Origin: Diphasiastrum complanatum | Taxonomy: Eukaryota; Streptophyta; Lycopodiopsida; Lycopodiales; Lycopodiaceae | Assembly: GCA_029204225.1 (NCBI GenBank) | Contig: CM055102.1 | Location: forward strand, 38,825,014-38,889,013 | Length of the DNA stretch: 64,000 nt | Direction: 5' to 3' | Shown here: one piece after another, positions 20,664-31,584 of the stretch | How the letters are laid out: every line of letters starts with the position of its first letter | Position numbering within the stretch: position 1 is the stretch's first letter | The notes under the pieces: model-generated | Database searches by the model: none | Seen by the model: the letters and a program-made list of their open reading frames with translations, nothing else | What the model was told of the DNA's origin: nothing | Translations under genes and position numbers: made by a program

Positions 20664-21667
20664 ATGGATTCCCAAGGGAAAGTCAGTCCTCTCATGGACA
20701 AGCTTGATGGAGCCAATTACCATATGTGGAGATTTAAGATGAAGACTGTACTAATGGCAAAAGAATTGTACGACGTTGTTACAGGTGCAGAAGGAAGACC
20801 CGAAGCGGACGACGCGGCAATCACCAGATGGAAGCTGAAGGATGGAAAGCTTTCGCGCTGATCATCCTCAACATCACGGATACACAGATTGGCCATGTAT
20901 CTGAGGCTCAGACATCCGAAGAAGTCTGGGACATCTTGAGCATGCTATACGAAGTGCGAGATATAGCTTCTAAGCTACATCTCAGGAAGAAATTCTACTT
21001 CCTCAAGATGACGAATGGTGATTCTTTGCAAAATCACATTAATCAGCTCAAGAACTTGCTAAGGCAGATGGCCGCTATCGGATCTATCATAGACGATCAA
21101 GACGCAGTGATGCAACTGCTTACAAGCTTGCCAAGTTCTTACGACAGTTGGGTGATGATCATCACGACTCATCCAGAGTTGACTCTTTCGAGAGTCATCA
21201 CTATGTTGTTGCAGGAAGACACGCGAAGGAACGAAGCCTCAAGTTCCTCAGCTGATTCTCACGTCTTGTACACCAACAAGGGCACGACAAAGCATAAGAA
21301 GAAGAAAGGCCCGAAGCTATCAAATCCAGATCAAAAACCATCTCAGCATAAGGAACAGTTGAATCCGCAGACAAAGAAGAAGCTGTTTTGCAAATACTGC
21401 AAACGAAACAACCACGAAATTCAAGATTGCCGAATACTTCAAGCGAAGAACAACAACAAAGGGCAGTCGAATCAAGTGGCAAATGCAGCTGCAGAAGCTC
21501 CACAGCCCATTCAAGAAACAGATCATGATGCCTTCATGACCAACCATCAACGAGCATCTAACGGAGCCACTCAGCACATGACTAGCCTGATTGGCTGTTT
21601 CAAGTCCTATACACCTTACAGTATAAAACTTCAACTATGTGTCCAATCTGTGTATCTGATATATTGA
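20664..21667 (+). pseudogene. Ty1/copia gag with start of protease, one frameshift
   Basis: The start MDSQGKVSPLMDKLDGANYH fits copia gag (DGxNYxxW pattern: GANYHMWRFKM). The frame shifts near 20855 and continues in 20828-21667: FALIILNITDTQIGHVSEA, then EVWDILSMLYE, and HINQLKNLLRQMAAIGSIID...LLTSLPSSYDSWV, the classic UBN2/retrotran_gag core. A CCHC knuckle CKYCKRNNHEIQDC lies near 21389-21430. A protease entry remnant, ASNGATQHMTS, comes near 21550-21585 and then decays. It lies 145 bp after the primer site, as expected for a copia element on the plus strand. Confidence 0.85.
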
Positions 21668-22127
21668 GGATAATAAGCGCGAAAGCTTTACCATCCTTCG
21701 ATTTTCACTTTGAGTCTTATGTGTCATTTTCTAGTTTTACTTCTGTACCTGTAACAACATCTCATAACTCGTTGGCGATTAGCAAGGTCTTCATCTTAAA
21801 TTTCCACAAATGATAATTGGATCCATTCAGCTTGTTTGCAATAAGACCAACTTTACTTTGAGAATCCATCTGGAACTTAGTTTGTCGATTGTATCGATGA
21901 CGCTAAGATGTAGTAATGCCAGCAACAGGAAATCAATTCTCTGATACTGAAACGATGAAAGGAACTGAAGAATATGATATCAATTTGATATCCTGAAAGA
22001 TATCAAGTATTAGAGCTTTTGATCTGATATTGAAATAGTATTAGGCCCTGATAGAGATCACAAGTCTAATAACATGATGATTCAATTAAAGAAGTAGTGA
22101 TCTAGCATTGATACTATATGGAAGAAT
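21668..22127. other. Decayed retroelement DNA
   Basis: Stops in all frames. Short runs of GATATCAA-type words near 21975-22010 and nothing else recognisable. Confidence 0.4.
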
Positions 22128-22139
22128 GCTCTGATACCA
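22128..22139 (-). promoter_or_regulatory. Primer-binding site, initiator-Met tRNA (minus strand)
   Basis: The minus strand reads TGGTATCAGAGC immediately after an LTR ending ...CCGACA. Confidence 0.8.
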
Positions 22140-22648
22140 TGTCGGAAAGAGGTATGTGAAAGATAGGTCAAACTTGAAAAGAAATGAACTCGAATGAAAA
22201 ATATTCGAACGACAAGAAAGAAAACTTATCGTGCACAGCGGAATAATAGAAATCAAGATATCTTGAGAAATACACATGAGATGGACATAGAATAAAAAGA
22301 GATGTATTCTCCACATAAAATGAGAATACAATGATACCTTCTTCATGCTGGTACTACTATTTATAGCTACTAAAATGTCACTTTGTCAATTGCCCTAAAT
22401 CTGTCCTAAATGGTAACTTCTTGGTACTTCATCAAAAAACCTAGAAATACTAGTTTAGATGCAATGCATCTATATTAGCCAATTCGAATGGGTCCAAATC
22501 CAACCTCATCCACAAGTGTGCTTGTCAAAAATAGTAAAAACACTATTTAGGCTTTTATTGACAAAAATAAATCTATCTCTAAGTTGAAATTTCTGTTGGC
22601 CTCAAAATTGCTAAGATAAATCAACTAAACTAGTTGACATTTTTTACA
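22140..22648 (-). mobile_element. Copia-type LTR on the minus strand, 509 bp
   Basis: On the plus strand it runs TGTCGGAAAG...TTTTTACA, so the minus strand starts TGTAAAAAATG and ends CCGACA, adjacent to the iMet primer site. A good TATA box (TATAAATA on the minus strand) sits at 22359-22366. To its right the minus strand reads AAAGATGGTGGA, a polypurine-like tract. No gag can be read to the left. Confidence 0.6.
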
Positions 22649-23779
22649 TCCACCATCTTTCAATGAGAGCTTGTTGGTCCTCATTGAGGATTACAGTGAA
22701 CTAACTCACTTTGATTGAGATGGTCTCCCAAGAAAGGCTATAGGTAAACAATAGTTAGCGCTCTCTTGGACTACAGTATCTGCACTGCCCCTATAGGTAT
22801 ATCCAAACTTGAGGAGCACATCTCGATACTTTACAAAGGTGCGGTGGCACTCTTGATATCAGGAACTTTTGAAGTAGAACCTTGGGCTTCAATCCAGCTA
22901 AGGTCTCGCTCTTACTTTTGAAGGAGATGGAGAAAATCCATAGAAGACTGCTCGAAAAATTTGAAGTTAGGTGGTGAAGGAAGTGAGAATGATTTACGAG
23001 ACGAGGGTGGTGGGTTAGTTATAAGGTTATACTGAGCTGTTGGCAAAATGAATTGTTTTAAAAAATGGTCATTGGATTTTAGAGAAGATGTGGTGGGTAT
23101 GGTGTCGAAAGTGAATGCGGAGGTGGTTGAACGAGTAAATGGAAGAAATGATAGTTGGTTAGATAAAAACGGATCGAAAAAATAAGAGTGAGGTAATTGA
23201 GTGTAAGTAGAGGAATCTACGGCGGGTTTGTGGAGAGAGCCAACAGTGGATCCTTGATACGACATGCTAAGACCAACACCTAGTGTGGGATTATTCTCCT
23301 TCTTACTAATCAACTAATCGGTTTTAATCCTCATCCATTGTTTATCTAGTTCTATGGATTTTCCCGTGTCTTTAAACAGTCTGTATATTTACAAATGTTT
23401 TTACACAGTATGTAGAAATACATGGAGTTTGACAACAGTGTTGCATTTTTTGACTGTCAGGAATCTCGTGTAAAAATGCAGTGTCGTCTTTTTCGTATTT
23501 TTTGCCTATCGGGATTTGCGAGTAAAAATGCAGAGTTGCATTTTTCAAAGTGCCTCAAATGTTAAGAAAATGACTCTGGCAAAGTGTGGAACTACCCTAA
23601 ATGAGATTTAAGGACATTGTCATCTTTTTCGCAAAATGCCGACATTGTCGCCTGTGGCTATTTTAGTTCATTTTTGCAAGTAATAGTTCTAGTTCATTTA
23701 TGCAAACCAACTGTTTACGGCCAATTTCCACCGCTTATCAGCAATCAATTTATGAGAAGGAACTAGATGAATGCCAGCG
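22649..23779. other. No assigned gene; one unrecognised minus-strand ORF
   Basis: An open frame at 23313-22912 (minus, 133 codons, starts MISKKENNPTLGVGLSMSYQ) is Ser/Pro/Phe-rich without a known domain; it may be a fragment of a captured gene, but I would not annotate a product. Positions 23400-23560 repeat TGCATTTTT and AAAATGCAG words on both strands. Confidence 0.3.
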
Positions 23780-23896
23780 GACAAATGATAAAAAACTTGA
23801 GATTGCCAATTTGCTCTCAAATCAAGACCTTGCATAGATGGAATGATTGAATGAATGTACAATAGAGCTCTTCTCCATGGCTAGTAGGAGAGAATC
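23780..23896. repeat. 117-bp dispersed repeat, copy 2
   Basis: Matches 16714-16830. Copy 1 continues with CAGCATGTAATAAGG, but here the sequence switches at once into an LTR starting at 23898. Confidence 0.85.
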
Positions 23897-23897
23897 T

Positions 23898-25020
23898 TGT
23901 TGGATTTATTCCCTCTAATCTCCTCAAATCCCATTTTAATCTGCCTCCATTCATGCTGCATATTTACTAACGTTGTCGCGCAGTCTGCATATTACACGCA
24001 AATTCGCACAGACGAAGAAAAGGCGAAAGAATCGTGACACTATGTTTTTACACACATTATGGTGACATGCGAAAATGGGACACTATCTTACAGAATGCAA
24101 AAGGTGCCCCAAAAGCAATGGCACCCTGTAAATCTAATCCTAAGGCTACTCGTAAGAGTGATGCACTTTTTGCATTGTCATCACCAACGATCACTTCAGC
24201 ACTGACTGACGTCGCACCCTTTCCACGCTCACCCCATGCAGCTATGCTAATAGATTGGACAACGACTGCAGCCACCCACAATCTCTTACAGACAACACAT
24301 CCACTCTGTACTTTCCACATCTACACACCTGTAATATAATGTATATATATACAGGATACCATTTGTGTATTCATGTTAATGAGTGAATGAGTTGATGAAT
24401 CAGACGAAGTAGATGCCTTGCGCATTGATTCTTGATTGTCAGCAATAAGATTCTATTCCTTTACAGATTGCATAAGCTTCGTAGGGCACTCGGTTTCGTC
24501 CGCTATTGTCTTGTGCTCTACCGCATTATTGACATGTATACGTGATATATTTAATCTGATACAGTTCTTTGTTCTGCGTTCAGATCTATGTTAATATTGC
24601 TATGCTTATCATTCATTCTGTCTGATCTTTCTAGTTGTTCTTTCTGGTAATAGACGACTAACATTTAGTCTTGCCTTTCGCGAATCATTCGCGACTGATT
24701 ATCAGTCGAGCACCGTCTAGCTCTTCGCGAATCATTCACGACAAATAGTTTGTCTTACTATTCACGACAAACCATTCTTCTGGAGCTTCATTCATTTATT
24801 AAAGTTTGGCTACATAATCAAGAACGACTGTGATTCCCATCACTATCGTTTTGTTTGTTCTGATAGACGTAGTCATGCTTTCGGAGAGAGTCGTATATCT
24901 CGTTCCAATGCGCACGAACATTTTCTATTTGAGTTCGTTTCTCATTCGTTTCTTGTTCAAGTTCGTGTCTTGTTCGTGTTCGTCTTACCTCTTTGAGCTT
25001 ATTTTTTTTTCTTTCTAACA
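23898..25020 (+). mobile_element. Ty1/copia LTR (TGTTGGATTT family), probably solo
   Basis: It begins TGTTGGATTTATTCC and ends TTTCTAACA, and is homologous throughout to 19412-20506. It is not followed by a primer site (TGGGCCGC instead), and no 5-bp duplication is visible (AATCT left, TGGGC right), so it is a solo or recombined LTR. Confidence 0.75.
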
Positions 25021-26406
25021 TGGGCCGCATGGGTGATGAGCCACCGCAAATCGGAGATCTGAGATGCGGTGAAAGCTAGAAAATCTAGGCCATACCACAT
25101 GCACAAGGAAAACTAGAAATTTGCGAAGAAAGAATTCTGAGAATATCTAGATCACTTCAAACAACAACAAGAGGTAGCTAAGAAGCGACAAGAGACTACA
25201 GGGCCTTCTCACCTTGGCAGTGGTGGCCAAGGTTCTTTTCATGCCCATTTCGTAAGTCTCCCCACCCATATGTTGAATTTGACATTATCGAAATTCAAAT
25301 TTTATTTTGCTAATCTTCTTGCACTACCCCGAATTATTTGCTTATTTGTTTAAATTATAATCACAATTTTGTTGGTTCATGCATAAATCTATCGTTAAGT
25401 GAACTCCCATGAAAGAAGAGTATAAGTATGCATATTCCAACAACATGCAATCATTACTCAAATTATTGGAGAGACAAGGAGTGAGAATAGATTGGGATGG
25501 ACGTTCTGAGGTATATATGGCTTCAACATATATTTTAACTTCACTACATTCATGTGGTCTGACTCTCACTCTCACTATATTTCTCAAATAACTTACTCAT
25601 CTTTGTTGGTGGACACAAGCATCGCAGTCCCAATCCCATGCATCGCAGTCACATGAGTTCGATGTCTATGGCCAGGACGACTCAACTGGATCTAATTAGG
25701 TGTTTCGTTCTAGCCCACATGTATGTGAGAGTCAATCCCGACTTAGTTTGTAATATATCTCTATACTTGGAACATTTATCTCTTTCATCAATTTTTAAGT
25801 GCATAAAATGTAACTCAAATATTTTCAAAAAAAATTATTAGCAATTATGAACAAATGATTTTGCTTACCAACTTCATAAGAAGTGGTGCAAAAGACTCAT
25901 GGGGTTGGATGGAGTCCATTTTTAGGGCATAATGCAACCTACACACTGGCTCCATCCTACCCTAAAGAAAATTGCATCTTTAAGCCCTCAAAATAATCCT
26001 CGGGAACAAGACTTTGATATATCCCTCGGAACATGTTCACTCCCAACAACCTTCCACTGAGGGATATATCGAGGTCCCTCAATATATCCCTCAAAATAGG
26101 ATCAACAATCTTCCCCGATGGATATACCGAGGTCTTCCCCAAGGGATATTATCCCCCGAAAAATTTATTCTATAAACAACACCAAAATAATTTGGGGATA
26201 CCTTGGGAATCAATGTAATTATTGAGGTTCTGGTAGCGAGATATACATCGCTGGACATACCGAGGTTTATGGACTTTTTTTATTTAGTTTTTGCTCGAGA
26301 AAAGCCTCAATAACAAGGTCATAAAACCTCCAAAATGTTTTAGTGTCAGTCAAGTGGGCAAGAGTAATCCATAGCTCAATCAAAATAGGGGCGAGGAAGT
26401 TGATAG
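25021..26406. other. Gene-free DNA with an 11-bp perfect stem-loop
   Basis: No ORF with a domain. The motif GGATATATC/GATATATCC occurs several times between 26010 and 26150. At 26059-26092, GAGGGATATAT and ATATATCCCTC form a perfect 11-bp stem with a 12-base loop. Confidence 0.45.
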
Positions 26407-27142
26407 TGTGAAAAATAGTCAAAAATCTATTTTGGCGATTTTATGATTTTATGTTTGTGAGTGAATTTCACACGTGTGGAGCATGTTCCCACATGTGTAA
26501 AATAGTTAGAAATAGTTTATAATGTTGACTTTAGGGGTATCATAAACATTGCTAGTCAAGCATCTTGGTGTCACTAGGTGATAGGGCCAATTTTGGCTTT
26601 AGAGTCAAATGGTCAAGTACACATGGTCTGTCATCATTAGGCCAAAATTCAATTGTGATGTAACTCAAGCTAGTTAGGGTGCTTACACATGTCAATTTTA
26701 GGTTTGATGAGCTATGTGGTGGCAAAAGTCAAAGGGTCCAATCATAAGAGAGAGATGTGTTGTAAGGGTCCAATCAAAAGTGAGGGCACACATCCAATAG
26801 GATTAGAGAGGCTATGTCTAAGGGGTCCAATAAGAATCAAGCATGGATCTCCACGAGTTTCTATATGTACTTTCATTCTCTTCTCTCTCTAGATGAGCCA
26901 TAAAGTGGTATCTTCTCTCTACCCGAGGAGAGGAGCTTGTTGGGACTTAGTTTACTTCATGAAGTCTTCCACACGTGTGAAACACCTTTTGGTAATGAAT
27001 GAATGCATGTAGAATGGTCTTTTTGCCTTAGATCTTGTCATTGATCTTGGATTTCAATCAATAGGTGATCTATAGTGCATGAGCCAAGCTTAGGAGATCA
27101 ATTTCACACATTAGGACATTCCCACATGTGTGAATTTTCACA
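26407..27142 (+). mobile_element. Probable solo Ty1/copia LTR (TGTGAAAA family)
   Basis: It starts TGTGAAAAATAGTC and ends TTTTCACA, and contains the CACACGTGTG-type words seen in its relatives at 47120 and 57475. No primer site or coding region follows. The flanks GATAG and AATAG agree at four of five positions, compatible with a worn target duplication. Confidence 0.55.
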
Positions 27143-27350
27143 AATAGAAGGTAAGCTCCAATGTTTGAAAGTAGTTCTAGCAGCTTTGAACTCAATAGTA
27201 AGGATGGGAACGAGAGGCACTTGACAATTTTAGATTGGTAGAATTCGAAAGAGAACTAGCTATGAACTTCACAGATTTCTTGAGACAAAATTTGCAACTA
27301 CGAAAATTTCCTCATCTAGGTCCTGAATGAAAATTAAAGGGTGTGGAGAA
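27143..27350. other. Spacer, nothing recognised
   Basis: No open frame of note and no repeat match seen within the window. Confidence 0.4.
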
Positions 27351-27610
27351 AGAGGGGGTTCAATAATTGGGAAACGCAAATCAACAAGAATAGCACCATT
27401 TTCTTTTTTTCTAAGAGAAGCGAAAATATTTCCATTTGCTAGACTAGTGAATATTTATGAGCCTCTATTTGTTAGACTAGTGAATATATATGAATTATAA
27501 GCAAACAATAATCTAACCAAAATTATCCACTTGTGGATCATCTATGATAGAATAAGCTTTAAAAGTGACAATGACAATGTAAATCATTTCCAAGCAGATG
27601 AATTGCAAGA
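27351..27610. repeat. Outer inverted-repeat segment, left arm
   Basis: It is the reverse complement of 61724-61983 with no length change (paired coordinates sum to 89334) and about 20 substitutions in 260 bp. It contains a short internal direct repeat (TAGACTAGTGAATAT, twice). Confidence 0.85.
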
Positions 27611-27771
27611 CATCTCATTTGAGCTCTTGATAAAGATTATTATTTCATTCAAATTGTTTAATTGTTGTTATATTTAGACTTCAAATTAGAAAACAAATCA
27701 AGAGTAGAGAAGATTTGAGATCAATGGATTTAATAATATTTGTTTCATTGATTTTAATATGTAGATATTTT
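27611..27771. other. Left spacer between outer and inner inverted repeats
   Basis: 161 bp of AT-rich sequence. The corresponding right spacer (61037-61723) is 687 bp, unrelated, and contains a long CT tract. Confidence 0.6.
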
Positions 27772-28258
27772 ATTGCTAAGCATTACTTGATTCTATAGTT
27801 GATCGGACCCAATGTTATGAGATCATAATTTAAAATTGATATTATTTAGATTATCATTATGCTTTGAAACAAGTAATTATTTTCTTTATGATTTGATATT
27901 TGTAACTAAATATTTATTATGGTATTTGTAATAATAATGCGATGTTGCTCATTTGTACCATGATTGAATGAGATATCTAGTAATCAACATAAAATGTTAT
28001 GTTATCAATTAGCATCGAGACTTCAATACTTTATGGTAAGGATTCATCAAAAGTGACACTTTTAAGCATATCACAAAACGGTACCAACTGGATAATTGAA
28101 TATGTATGAGCTATAATGAGTCAAAAAAATGCATATACACCAATCTATTAAGGCAATTTTCTTCAAGATTACAGGGCTGTCAACTTAATCAAACATGTGG
28201 CTACCACATGGATTCAACCAAAGAAGAGTCAGCTTTCTTGAAAGATGCAGTGTCTAAC

Positions 28259-28852
28259 TTAATTTAAGTGGATAGTGGCATTGTGTGATAAGATGGATGA
28301 TGCATGAAATGGTCCAAAAGGTTTGACAAGCACTTGCTCGAGGATTCCCCTTGCAAGGATGAACTTTCCTGTTCCTCCCACGATAGAAAATACTCTTTGC
28401 TTCGGATCACCTCCAACTATGTTGAGACTGCTGCCGTTGTACTCTCCAGTTTGGAAACTAATAGTGAAGCTCATGTATATAAGAAATTCTTCTTTGGAGA
28501 TAAAAGTGTAAGTGCCTCGACCTCTTCCCAAGCTTGGAGATGATAGAGAAGGTCCCTGGGTTAGCGGATCGTCGAACACGAAGATCTGTCCAAATAAGTA
28601 GTGAGCTAATTCATTCTGAATATCGCTAGCATTGTAACCTATAACGGATACGGCAGATGAATTCGGCCCACTAAAAGGTGTGTCGTGTATATACCATTGG
28701 AGCCGCACTACCTTCTTAGTTGATTCCACCTCACCCTGCACACAGCTACAGCTAATAACGAAGCACACCATCAAAATGGCTGTAAGGAGCTGCATTCTGA
28801 AATGTGTATTGGAGCAACTATGCAACAAATTGTAGTGATCAGATCGCTCCAT
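28259..28852 (-). CDS. Dirigent protein, left copy
   Basis: Dirigent proteins are secreted beta-barrel proteins that steer stereospecific radical coupling of phenols (lignan or lignin-type chemistry) in the apoplast. The 197-residue frame has a hydrophobic signal segment at 20-37 (MQLLTAILMVCFVISCS) followed by VQG. The dirigent domain runs from about 48 to 195: VVRLQWYIHDTPFSGPNSSA, FGQIFVFDDPLTQGP (88-101), LGRGRGTY, TGEYNGSSLNIVGGDP and FSIVGGTGKFILARG (155-169). Potential N-glycosylation sites are N64, N74, N139 and N191. Length and the intronless frame are normal for the family. Met20 (28795) is probably the true start because it opens the signal peptide and a TATAAA lies only 8-13 bases before Met1. 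The protein is identical to the right copy. Which phenol is coupled cannot be told. Confidence 0.93.
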   Translation of the reverse strand: MERSDHYNLLHSCSNTHFRMQLLTAILMVCFVISCSCVQGEVESTKKVVRLQWYIHDTPFSGPNSSAVSVIGYNASDIQNELAHYLFGQIFVFDDPLTQGPSLSSPSLGRGRGTYTFISKEEFLIYMSFTISFQTGEYNGSSLNIVGGDPKQRVFSIVGGTGKFILARGILEQVLVKPFGPFHASSILSHNATIHLN

Positions 28853-28859
28853 TGCGTGC

Positions 28860-28865
28860 TTTATA
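28860..28865 (-). promoter_or_regulatory. TATA-like box before the left dirigent gene
   Basis: TATAAA on the minus strand ends 8 bases before the first ATG and about 65 before Met20. If used, transcription would begin after the first ATG, favouring Met20. The same box precedes the right copy and the 5' fragment at 31694. Confidence 0.5.
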
Positions 28866-29511
28866 TTCGAATTTCGGTTGTTGATTCTAACGTTAAAAAA
28901 ATGTATTTACAGGTGTGCGCAGGAAAAAGTAAAGGATAAAAGGCCAGCTGATCTTAGATTCTACGCTCACTATAAAGGATACAGGGAGCCACAGAATCCG
29001 ATGACTATGACAAAGCAATAATAGACATATTGACTTGCCTTCTGGTTTTTTCTTTTGTATTTATATCCTTATTGCTGCCCACTGACTTGAGTGACTGAAG
29101 CAGGTAAGTCCTAACCGCTCGCTTATCGCACTTGTAATTGTTAGTGACTTGAGAGGAATATGCATCTTTTTGGTCTCAGCCTTCCAAGGATGTGTGTAAA
29201 ACAAAATCTCCGTCTTTGAGAGAGATTCCCTACTACAATCATTCCTCTCTGCAATCATTCACTGTTTTCTTGCCAAAGAATGAAAATATGATTTTTCATA
29301 ACAAGATTATATGTTCTCACTTGAACATGCAATTTCTATTCAAGAGTGATGCATATAAGGCTCTTTTCACACACAAGGGGATCAATGGTGACTATGAGAG
29401 TCACACAATAGTAATGCTAGTTTCACACACAAGGGGGCGCAATAGTGACTATGAGCGTCACACAATAGTAAGGCTTGAGAGTCACATGTTCCCCTCATTT
29501 ATTTAACCCCC

Positions 29512-30355
29512 TTTTTTCTTTTCTTTTTTGTCTTTCTTCATCCCCATTTCACAAACAAATGTGCATAGTGGGTTTCTTGGTTTGCACTTTGAAACCTTCC
29601 TAACCCTTCGCAACTTATTTTCCTTTCCTAGAGATGCAATTTTGTTTTGGCCTTTCGAGTTGAAAGTTTATTATTTTAGAAAAGCTTATAGCACCCTTCA
29701 GGTTGAGTTAAGTCTTTAGTTACGAAAGTTGCTTTAGATCTTTAGATTTACACCTTTCACCCAAGAAGTAGATACCCTCCCTTCAAAACATAGGCCAGGT
29801 GGGCCTTTGTTCTCTCTCCTCAATCCAATAACAACCAACATGATGTTCTCCCACCTAAAAATTCAAATTTTAAGGTCTCCTAAAAACTAGTGACCCTACA
29901 ACACTATTGAGTGGAGATACAAGGGGGTAACGCACTACATCAAAATCAGCATTTTTATGCCAAGTCATCTGCCACATTGGGGGGCCTTTGCTTTCTTATG
30001 TGAAGTGGAATAATGGCCTGCCTACCTTTTCTCCAATGAGGGTCGAGCTTTTTGACAACTAGACGTGCCTTAATTTTAGTGAAAGTGACTCTATGTAAAG
30101 TGGATTTTAATCATAAGAGTGAAAGAAGATAAGTTAAATATCAAAGTATATATGCAACAAAATAACGATATAAATTCCTAACTATTGAAATGGCGCCCCC
30201 ACTAACGAAGGAATCCGCTACAAATCACAAGACTTGGAAAACAATTGTAATGACAAATGGTTTCCCATTTCTGATAGTTATGACTCTCTACTTTATTTAA
30301 GTAGAATTTGGACTTACTATAGGAGCCTTTTGCTGACTTTTTAGAATATTCCATG
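29512..30355. other. Duplicated flank shared with 46.9-48.0 kb
   Basis: Positions 30085-30260 (TCTATGTAAAGTGG..., then TGAAATGGCGCCCCCACTAA...) match 46915-47000 and 47925-47990 in the same orientation; the second locus is split by an LTR. A 63-codon frame at 29528-29719 has no domain. Confidence 0.6.
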
Positions 30356-30697
30356 TCATGCCCAGACTCGGACAACATTCACCCATGGCCAAACAGGTGC
30401 CAGAACCATGGCACTGCCTCTGACCGTAGATATAATCTTTTTATTTTTCCCCAGGAAAAGCGTAGATAAGAGTTTGCTTATGTAAAACTTGGTGCTATAA
30501 AAGATATCATATGGGTCTGGTGGCCATTCTGGATAACCTTCCTCCTCGACAAATGGATAGTTGACATCATTCCAAGATAATACTTGTTGGTCTGGATCCT
30601 CATAGAATGGTGCAACTGTTATCGTTGGTATTGTTGGAGGTTCACTGAATTGGTAAGGCAGATATGACGTGGTTTGTTGACTGCTTAGTCTATCCAA
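30356..30697 (-). CDS. Unrecognised 113-codon ORF
   Basis: The frame reads MDRLSSQQTTSYLPYQFSEP and contains the acidic, aromatic stretch VEEEGYPEWPPDPYDIFYS. This composition is not simple-repeat noise and may be a fragment of a real protein, but I do not recognise a family, signal peptide or domain. No homologous neighbour is seen in the window. Confidence 0.2.
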   Translation of the reverse strand: MDRLSSQQTTSYLPYQFSEPPTIPTITVAPFYEDPDQQVLSWNDVNYPFVEEEGYPEWPPDPYDIFYSTKFYISKLLSTLFLGKNKKIISTVRGSAMVLAPVWPWVNVVRVWA

Positions 30698-31584
30698 GTG
30701 TTCATGATTGTCCCTCCCTTAAAGATTTTTTTTGACAGTCAATAGTTTTGCTTGAGTACAAGGTCTTGATATTGTAAGTGATGGACTAAGGATCGTTTTG
30801 GGCTTGGATTTCCTGAATTTGGCCCTTTTTGCGTTGATGCGACCTGATTTGACATTGTAATGATCAGTTTGTTGTTGGAACACGTTGGCCTTGGTAGTTG
30901 ACTACTGGTTGCTAATGTCTGCAGATGTTTATTGTCTAGCTAAAGCCAGGTGGACAAGGTCTGATTATAAGATTTGGCTTGTAAAAACTCGATCTGGGAA
31001 TGTAGAAGGTAAGAAATGATTTTTTGCTTTATCTGCAAATTCAGAAGGGATCTATACTCGATGGTTTAATATCAATATCAAATTTGTATAATCTTAGGCT
31101 GGCGAGGTCAGACTTTAAGATTTGAAGCCTTGGAAATGTAAAGACCAATTAGATCTATACCTTGGAAAAGCGGATTTTGGAAATATAAGCTCTTGGGAGG
31201 GTTGAACATCTTAGATCAAGTTTTCAAATTTGAGGACAGTGTGGAGAAAGCAAGTGAAAATGAGAAGATGGGAAAATTGGGAAAGGCAGATCCTAGAAAT
31301 GCAGTTTGGGAAATGCAGGATCCGGGAAGGCAAATATGACAAAGTGATAATGTGGAAGATGGATCTCGGGAGACAAAAAAGTGTCGAGAAGGCAATAGCA
31401 ATTTGGAGAATGTAAATTTGGAAAGATAAGATTTGGGTGAGTAGAGGTAGAGAATGCAAGATCTTGAAAATGTGAAGTTTGGGAACACAAGAAATGGGAA
31501 AACAAAAGTGGGAAGGCAGGACCTAGGAATACACAAATTTGGGAAAGAAGCTCCTAGGAAAACAAATGGTGGAGAATATGGAAC
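30698..31584. other. Gene-free DNA with a purine-rich degenerate repeat
   Basis: From about 31130 to 31570 the plus strand consists of imperfect reiterations of words such as GGGAAATGCAGATC, TTGGGAAA and GGAAGGCA at roughly 14-25 bp spacing. Opposite-strand frames here are Ser/Phe/Leu-rich artefacts. Confidence 0.5.

Larger units (their letters stand above)
27772..29511. repeat. Inner inverted repeat, left arm (1,740 bp)
   Basis: It is the reverse complement of 59297-61036 with a constant coordinate sum of 88808, so there are no indels. The parts I compared directly differ only at 27821-27822 (GA here, AG in the other arm). It carries a dirigent gene with about 650 bp upstream and 490 bp downstream. 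The upstream part has a 56-bp tandem duplication near 29365-29476 with GTGACT...AGTCAC hairpins. Confidence 0.95.

Noticed and set aside
28304-28543. Open frames on the opposite strand of the dirigent genes (also 60265-60504 and 48535-48777)
   Set aside because: They are shadows of the dirigent reading frame, repeated only because the genes are repeated.
29061-29506. Frames upstream of the dirigent gene duplicated at 59302-59747
   Set aside because: Their duplication follows from the inverted repeat. The content is promoter sequence with small tandem repeats, not a conserved protein.
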